Source: Clostridia bacterium (GTDB lineage Bacteria; Bacillota; Clostridia; Oscillospirales; QAKW01). Taken from it: a DNA stretch of 64,000 nt. Positions 59,551 to 64,000 of this stretch are shown here, piece by piece; position 1 is the first letter of the stretch, and each line of letters begins with the position of its first letter. Below the pieces are notes generated by a model. That model was not told where the DNA came from and did no database searches. It saw only the letters and a program-made list of their open reading frames with translations. Made by a program: the position numbers and the translations under genes. The DNA lies in contig JAFTZM010000031.1 in assembly GCA_017464525.1 (NCBI GenBank), forward strand, positions 1-64,000, read 5' to 3'.

Positions 59551-59778
59551 ATGATGTTTTTTAAATCAAAAGCGCAGAAGGAATTGGATTTTATCATCCA
59601 GGAACTAAAAAATTTTCTTTCCAATAATTATAAGGATTCTGCCCACCATTGCCGCAAACTGCTGGGAGAAAAGACCGAGGAATTTTATGCCGCCGGCAAG
59701 CTGACCCAAGCCCAGTACAATCGGTATAAGGAAATTTACCGGAAATATACCGAGATGATGAAGGATTATCATCATTGA
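59551..59778 (+). CDS. Small 75-residue helical protein
   Basis: Starts 2 nt after the DUF362 stop, with AAAAGGAAA as ribosome site. FFKSKAQKELDFIIQELKNF and YNRYKEIYRKYTEMMKDYHH predict two charged helices; no cysteines suited to metal, no signal. Not recognised. Its TGA stop (59776-59778) is the first codon of the inverted repeat of the 59776-59954 element, so the native end may have been different. Confidence 0.65.
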   Translation: MMFFKSKAQKELDFIIQELKNFLSNNYKDSAHHCRKLLGEKTEEFYAAGKLTQAQYNRYKEIYRKYTEMMKDYHH

Positions 59779-59954
59779 AAAAGGAGCCCTTTGGGTGCCA
59801 CAAGCAGTTTTGAAACACAAATTCTTTTCAGGTGCAATGACAAAAATCCCGCAATGCTGACGCATTACGGGCTTTTTTGTCGTATATGGGCGAAAAAGAT
59901 GGTTTAAAAACCGATTCTTTCCTATCTGAGGGCACCCAAAGGGCTCCTTTTTCA
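59776..59954. mobile_element. 179-bp element with perfect 24-bp terminal inverted repeats
   Basis: 59776-59799 and 59931-59954 are exact inverted copies, beginning TGAAAAAGGAGCCC. The outer TGA/TCA supplies the stop codon of the 75-residue gene on the left and of the dehydrogenase on the right. A terminator-like hairpin sits inside (59848-59871) and repeats the prmC terminator core. No transposase and no clear target duplication. Confidence 0.75.
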
Positions 59955-61064
59955 GATATTACAGAAGATCTTTTCTTTTGCCGATTTCTTGGCCAACAGG
60001 CACATTTTTGCGCTCAGGATCCCATCGGAGAGAGGAGCTTTAGAGCTTTCGGTGCCCCGCACCACATTGGCAAAATTCCGGATCAGGGCAGCATCGCCGC
60101 CGGAGTGGCCGTGGGTCTTTTCGATCTTATGGGTCTCCACATGGTTCTTATTGTGGTAGAACAGGGTGATCTCGCCGGTATTAAAGTTGAATTCCACCGT
60201 GCCGTAGTAGCCGATGAGGCGTGCGCCCCGCTTGCCGGCACCCTTACGGGCAATGAAATTCTGGGAATAGACCGCATGGATACCGTTCTCATAGAGTACC
60301 AGCGCGCTGCCGCTATCCTCGTTGCCGGTATCGGTGGCAAAGCAGCAGTATTCCCCGATCTGGAAGGGGTCGTTATAGGTCGCCACATTTTGATCGCTTT
60401 CGGGGCAGTCCCGGCGGCGATCGCAATCGGCGCACTTCAGCCCGGCGGGCATATCCCCCTTAAAGACCTGCTTGGCATCCATGGCGGCGACCGTCACCGG
60501 CCGGGCATCCAGCAGGCTGTTGATGTAGTCGAAATCGTGGGTGGCCTTTTGCAACCAGAGCCCGCCGGTCTCGTTCTCGTCCCGGTACCATTTATGGTAA
60601 TAGCCCCGGGCGTAATTGACGTTATTATAGGCCTGCACATGGGCCACCTTACCGATCTTGCCGCTCCGGATGATCTCCCGAACCTCATTGACGATGGGGG
60701 CGTTCCGCAGGGGGAAGGAGACCACCACCTTTTCGTTGATCTCCGTCAACGCCTCCAGCTCTGCCAGCTGCTCTTCGTTGATACAGACCGGCTTTTCCAA
60801 AAAGGTGGGCAGGCCGTACCGGGCCGCCAGTACCATGAATTTTGTATGCAGGGAGCAGCGGGTGCCGATCATCAGGCAATCCAGCTTTTCTGCTTTCAGC
60901 ATCTCCTCTGCATCGGTATAAAAGGTCACATCGTGACCCTCGTATTTTTCACGCACATCTGCAGGATCGCAGACCGCCCGCACCTGAAAATCATCATTTT
61001 CTGCCAGCCGCATTACCAGGGGCGTCAGCCGATGGCCGCTGCCGATCACACCGATATTATACAT
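59952..61064 (-). CDS. Gfo/Idh/MocA-family NAD(P)-dependent sugar dehydrogenase
   Basis: 370 residues from ATG 61064 (GGAGGATACGGT upstream; GTG at 61067 is less likely). YNIGVIGSGHRLTPLVMRLA is the nucleotide-binding opening, FLEKPVCI the conserved EKP, and TGGLWLQKATHDFDYINSLL the catalytic-region loop. CADCDRRRDCPES is an inserted Cys cluster seen in some members. Probably oxidises a sugar or inositol in the cytoplasm. It diverges from the AraC gene at 61202. Its stop codon lies in the right inverted repeat of the 59776 element. Confidence 0.87.
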   Translation of the reverse strand: MYNIGVIGSGHRLTPLVMRLAENDDFQVRAVCDPADVREKYEGHDVTFYTDAEEMLKAEKLDCLMIGTRCSLHTKFMVLAARYGLPTFLEKPVCINEEQLAELEALTEINEKVVVSFPLRNAPIVNEVREIIRSGKIGKVAHVQAYNNVNYARGYYHKWYRDENETGGLWLQKATHDFDYINSLLDARPVTVAAMDAKQVFKGDMPAGLKCADCDRRRDCPESDQNVATYNDPFQIGEYCCFATDTGNEDSGSALVLYENGIHAVYSQNFIARKGAGKRGARLIGYYGTVEFNFNTGEITLFYHNKNHVETHKIEKTHGHSGGDAALIRNFANVVRGTESSKAPLSDGILSAKMCLLAKKSAKEKIFCNI

Positions 61065-61142
61065 CACCGTATCCTCCTTTTTTCTATAATAATATCATGG
61101 AAAAAGGGGGAGCTCAATAGAGAAAATCGCCTAAAAATAGCA

Positions 61143-61174
61143 CAAATCTGCTGTTGACAAATCCAGCAGATTTG
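61143..61174 (+). promoter_or_regulatory. Operator enclosing the -35 of the AraC gene
   Basis: Perfect 11-bp arms CAAATCTGCTG (61143-61153) and CAGCAGATTTG (61164-61174) enclose TTGACA. Confidence 0.65.
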
Positions 61175-61181
61175 TTATAAT
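61154..61181 (+). promoter_or_regulatory. Promoter of the AraC gene at 61202
   Basis: TTGACA (61154-61159), 16-nt spacer, TATAAT (61176-61181). Confidence 0.8.
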
Positions 61182-61201
61182 GCCCTTGAGAGGGTGACTT
61201 T

Positions 61202-61999
61202 ATGGAGATTTCCCATGAGCGGATATCGCACAAATTTTTAGAGCTAAATAGCTGCGGCCGGCAGATCATCGATGAATACGACCGGGGTTCCAGCCGCAAA
61301 AACGGCCGGGCCGATTATCATATTTTATACATTGCCCAAGGGCGCTGCTATCTGGCAGAACATCCGGTGGAGGCGGGAAATCTGATCCTTTTCCGGCCGG
61401 GGGAGCCCCAGATCTACCGGTTTTCGGCGGCAGACAAAGCGGTTTCCCTCTACCTTCATTTCAGCGGCACCGGTTGCGAGGAATTATTGGCGTGCTGCGG
61501 GCTGGGGAACTCCATCACATTTGTGGGAAAAAGTGACCGGTTAGAGAGTCTTTTTGACCGGCTTTTAGACGAATATCGGCTAAAAAAGCCCCTCCACGCC
61601 GAAACCTGTGCCGGGCTTTTATGGCAGTTTTTAGCGCTGGCGGGGCGCAAGGCCCAAATCCGGAGTAGCAAGGCGGTCTACCCGGAAAAGAGCCTGGACG
61701 AGGTCTGCCGCCGGATGCACAAGGAATACGCCCAAAACCGGCCCATCCGCTATTATGCCGATCTCTGCCACCTGAGCGAGAGCCGCTTTTCCCATGCCTT
61801 CAAGGAGCGCACCGGCCTTTCCCCCAAAGCCTATCTCACCCGCATCAAGGTGGATAATGCTTGCATCCTGCTGGGGGACCTTACCGTTTCCATTGCCGAT
61901 GCCGCCCGGGAGGTGGGGATCGAGGATCTCAACTACTTTAGCCGGCTCATCAAGAAGCACACCGGGCATACGCCTACCTATTTTCGGAATATGGAATAA
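61202..61999 (+). CDS. AraC-family transcriptional regulator
   Basis: 265 residues, GAGAGGGTGA before ATG 61202. Cupin sensor (ADYHILYIAQGRCYLAEHPV, LILFRPGEPQIYRF) and a C-terminal helix-turn-helix pair (IRYYADLCHLSESRFSHAFK and VSIADAAREVGIEDLNYFSR). It diverges from the Gfo/Idh/MocA gene and probably controls it. The 11-bp inverted repeat around its own -35 points to autorepression. Confidence 0.9.
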   Translation: MEISHERISHKFLELNSCGRQIIDEYDRGSSRKNGRADYHILYIAQGRCYLAEHPVEAGNLILFRPGEPQIYRFSAADKAVSLYLHFSGTGCEELLACCGLGNSITFVGKSDRLESLFDRLLDEYRLKKPLHAETCAGLLWQFLALAGRKAQIRSSKAVYPEKSLDEVCRRMHKEYAQNRPIRYYADLCHLSESRFSHAFKERTGLSPKAYLTRIKVDNACILLGDLTVSIADAAREVGIEDLNYFSRLIKKHTGHTPTYFRNME

Positions 62000-62020
62000 G
62001 CGAGCCGAAAGGCTCGCTTA
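61997..62020. terminator. Bidirectional terminator
   Basis: 10-bp stem TAAGCGAGCC with its complement, GAAA loop; it overlaps both flanking stop codons. Confidence 0.75.
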
Positions 62021-62413
62021 TCTGCTTTTTAGATATCCGATCAGGATCACCGCAATGGTCGCAAGAAGGAAAAACACCAGAAATTCTAAAAAATTCTGCC
62101 TTTTCCGTTCCTTTTTCGTCAGCGGCGGAGGGGGCTCTTCCCAGATCCCTTCTGCTTTTTTCATTTCCTCTTCATTCATGTGGCATCCGCAGACGGGGCA
62201 TTCCAGTTCCAGCCAAGTCAACCGCACCTTAACATTCTTCCCGTAGCGATTATAATAATTATACTTTTCCGCTTCGGGAGAGTCACCGCGAAATTCCGCT
62301 GAAGCCTTCACCTTTTTCAGTTTTTCCTTGCAATTGGGGCAATAGTGCTTTTTGGCAAAAATATAAAAGCTGGAATTACTTTCATAGATATACCCGTTGG
62401 TCCACTTTTTCAT
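62018..62413 (-). CDS. Zinc-ribbon protein with C-terminal membrane anchor
   Basis: 131 residues; AAAGGAGAT precedes ATG 62413. CPNCKEKLKKVK and CPVCGCHMNEEE form a four-Cys zinc ribbon about 45 residues apart. The end, FLEFLVFFLLATIAVILIGY, is a membrane helix, giving a tail-anchored protein facing the cytoplasm. Not assigned to a named family; role unknown. Confidence 0.72.
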   Translation of the reverse strand: MKKWTNGYIYESNSSFYIFAKKHYCPNCKEKLKKVKASAEFRGDSPEAEKYNYYNRYGKNVKVRLTWLELECPVCGCHMNEEEMKKAEGIWEEPPPPLTKKERKRQNFLEFLVFFLLATIAVILIGYLKSR

Positions 62414-62459
62414 TAAAGCATCTCCTTTGCCTTTATTTTAAGCCAAAGGGGATGCTCTG

Positions 62460-63407
62460 TCAAATCTTTTCCACCAAGCGGAGCAATTTTTTGGAAAATG
62501 GGAAGAGCAGAGCAGTGATGGTCACGTTAAAAAGGGTGTGGATCACGGCGATGCCCACGGGGGTGACGGGCTGGCTCTGGGCGGGGAGAAAGAGAAACAA
62601 TACCAAGCAAACGGCGGTTCCGATCACATTGATCAACAGGTGAAGCATGGCGACCCGCTTGGCGTTTTTGCCTGCGCCCACCGCCGAAAGGAGGGCGGTG
62701 ACGCAGGTGCCGATATTCTGCCCCATCACCAGCGGTACCGCCATCGCCCGGGTGACACTGCCGGTTAAGGAAAGGGCCTGCAAGATCCCAACCGAAGCGG
62801 AGGAGCTCTGGATCACAGCGGTGATCACCGCCCCCGCCAGAACCCCTAAAAGGGGATTACGAAATGCCACCATCAGCCGGGCGAAGGCGGGATCGTCGGC
62901 CAAAGGCGCCACCGAATCCTTCATCAACTCCATCCCCTGCATCAGCAAGGCAAAGCCCAGAAGGGCAGAGCCCACCCTTTTGCGGCGGTCTTTTTTGGAA
63001 AACATCAGCAAAACAATGCCTGCCGCCCCGAAAAGTGCAGAAAAATTCTCCGGCTTCAAAAGCTGCACCCAGAGATTTTCCCCCTCCAGCCCCGCAAGGC
63101 TTAAAAGCCAGGCGGTCAGCGTTGTGCCGATATTGGCTCCGAAGATCACCGCCACCGTTTGCTTCAGCGGCATCAGGCCGCTATCCACCAACCCCACCAG
63201 CAGCACCGTCACCGCCGAGGAGGACTGCACCGCCATGGTGACCCCCATCCCGGTCAATAGCCCTGCCGCAGGCCGACGGGTCAATTTTTGCAGCACCTGC
63301 TCCAGCCTGCCACCGGCGATCTCCTCCAGATTCCCGCTCATGATCTGCATCCCGAAAAGAAAAAAGGAAAGACCCAGCAGCAGCCGGAGTATCGAAAAGA
63401 TATCCAT
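62460..63407 (-). CDS. Na+/phosphate cotransporter family protein
   Basis: 315 residues, CAAAGGAGC before ATG 63407. Two inverted halves each carry the QSSSA loop: MAVQSSSAVTVLLVGLVDSG and AVIQSSSASVGILQAL, with FGANIGTT and GQNIGTC after them, the marks of NaPi-II-like carriers. It lacks the C-terminal PhoU-like domain of longer bacterial members. It moves phosphate with Na+ across the cytoplasmic membrane. The leader (63408-63577) contains the structured region at 63495-63570. Confidence 0.88.
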   Translation of the reverse strand: MDIFSILRLLLGLSFFLFGMQIMSGNLEEIAGGRLEQVLQKLTRRPAAGLLTGMGVTMAVQSSSAVTVLLVGLVDSGLMPLKQTVAVIFGANIGTTLTAWLLSLAGLEGENLWVQLLKPENFSALFGAAGIVLLMFSKKDRRKRVGSALLGFALLMQGMELMKDSVAPLADDPAFARLMVAFRNPLLGVLAGAVITAVIQSSSASVGILQALSLTGSVTRAMAVPLVMGQNIGTCVTALLSAVGAGKNAKRVAMLHLLINVIGTAVCLVLFLFLPAQSQPVTPVGIAVIHTLFNVTITALLFPFSKKLLRLVEKI

Positions 63408-63494
63408 ACGCCAGCTCCTTTGTCTTTCCTTTATTTTTATTTGTTTTAGGAGGATTTATTCAGTTTTTTCTGTTTCAATCACGATCACAAAAAG

Positions 63495-63570
63495 ACAGAA
63501 GCCTTGCCACCGCAGCGGATAATAAAATCTCCCGCCAAACGTCCGAAACGCACGCTGGTATAACTTCTGT
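63495..63570 (-). ncRNA. Candidate structured leader RNA of the Na/Pi gene
   Basis: Read on the minus strand, ACAGAAG (63570-63564) pairs with CTTCTGT (63501-63495). Between them are smaller helices, including CGT/ACG around 63540 and GCGG/CCGC at 63515-63535, giving a multi-arm shape. The predicted transcription start is near 63571, so the closing stem begins at +1. A CTTTTT run follows. It matches no riboswitch class that I know; start-to-gene distance is about 165 nt. Confidence 0.45.
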
Positions 63571-63577
63571 TAATAGC

Positions 63578-63606
63578 AGTATATCCAATCCACCCGAAAA
63601 TGTCAA
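63578..63606 (-). promoter_or_regulatory. Promoter of the Na/Pi gene
   Basis: TTGACA (63601-63606) and TATACT (63578-63583) on the minus strand with a 17-nt spacer. The rest of the gap, 63607-63736, holds a stem (TCAATGGGGGA with TCCCCGATTGA, 63650-63675) and no gene. Confidence 0.75.
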
Positions 63607-63736
63607 TGGTAATCTTTCTCATTCATTTTTGAAAAAAGTCAGCGCATCAATGGGGGACAGATCCCCGATTGACGCAATGTGCTTGCGGGATGCACTGCTC
63701 CATGCGCCAAAGAATGAATGGGTAACTCTATAACGA

Positions 63737-63764
63737 AAACCGGATGCTAAGCATCCGGTTTTTT
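63737..63764. terminator. Terminator of the partial gene at the right edge
   Basis: 11-bp stem AAACCGGATGC with its complement around TAA, T run on the plus side and A-rich on the other. Confidence 0.8.
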
Positions 63765-64000
63765 ATGTAAAATACTGATCCAGTTTAAACTTATTTTCAA
63801 AGCGAAAGAAATGCTCCAAAAGCTTGGTAAAGCGGCTGATCAGAAAGCCATTGATGAGGGAGCAGAGGATGGTGCCCAGCTTTACCCCTTCAAAGACCCC
63901 AAAGCCAAAGAAGGAGAAGGAAAGGATAATTCCCAAAACCACGCTGAAGCAATCGTAGGCGGTTTTGACCTTATTGATATTCCAGCCAAACTTGGCCGCC
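63763..64000 (-). CDS. YczE/YitT-type membrane protein, C-terminal part
   Basis: The last 78 codons are in the window, ending TAA at 63763-63765. The sequence WNINKVKTAYDCFSVVLGII, FGVFEGVKLGTILCSLINGF and LISRFTKLLEHFFRF fits the final helices of the YczE/YyaS/YitT group of membrane proteins of unknown role. The N-terminus lies beyond base 64000. Confidence 0.65.
   Translation of the reverse strand, partial: AAKFGWNINKVKTAYDCFSVVLGIILSFSFFGFGVFEGVKLGTILCSLINGFLISRFTKLLEHFFRFENKFKLDQYFT

Overview
The window looks like chromosome from a spore-forming, Gram-positive gut anaerobe of the class Clostridia, most likely an Oscillospirales/Ruminococcaceae-type commensal. The grounds are strong AGGAGG-type ribosome sites, TTGACA/TATAAT promoters, spoVT, type I dockerins, GTP-type PEP carboxykinase, two large solute-binding lipoproteins and many AraC-type regulators beside glycoside hydrolases. 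No tRNA, rRNA or CRISPR array was seen.

Layout. 1-3.8 kb: two tandem solute-binding lipoproteins and an AraC regulator. 3.8-6.3 kb: a MATE exporter behind a leader hairpin, a divergent RHH/XRE pair, a dispersed repeat and a relic of a glycyl radical enzyme. 6.2-15.1 kb: CinA-like protein, sugar isomerase, DMT transporter, GH20-like hydrolase, two AraC regulators, and a DUF1538 membrane protein with a tandem PII-like protein and an esterase. 15.1-29.4 kb: a visibly AT-rich island with two Fic-family genes, GH5, sugar isomerases, a ceramidase-like/DegT operon, a Pit phosphate transporter with its DUF47 partner, and an FAD oxidoreductase. Its right part is divided by three decayed copies of the leader and first codons of spoVT, and it ends at the intact spoVT (29430-29972). 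30-34.3 kb: PocR/AraC regulator, second FAD oxidoreductase, GH78-like rhamnosidase. 34.3-39 kb: O-antigen-ligase-like protein with two DUF4330-type partners, a 276-bp inverted-repeat element, and an M23 peptidase with a WalR-type box. 39-45 kb: housekeeping genes (prmC, DUF1385, lexA, rsmA, pckG). 45-52 kb: GH2 mannosidase-like, glycerol-1-phosphate dehydrogenase-like and GH38 alpha-mannosidase. 52-58.3 kb: fumC, a TPR-like membrane protein and two dockerin-bearing glucosaminidases in one tightly overlapped operon. 58.4-64 kb: DUF362 ferredoxin protein, Gfo/Idh/MocA dehydrogenase, AraC regulator, a Na/Pi cotransporter with a structured leader, and a partial YczE-type membrane protein.

How it fits together. 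Most accessory genes form small glycan-use units: a regulator, one or two hydrolases, and an oxidoreductase or isomerase for the released sugar. Between them sit short non-autonomous repeats. The points most worth following up are the spoVT-leader repeats with a covarying hairpin that buries the ribosome site, the mirror-symmetric six-site operator before the second Fic gene, the structured RNA that starts at the predicted +1 of the Na/Pi gene, and a 179-bp element whose inverted ends supply stop codons to both flanking genes.
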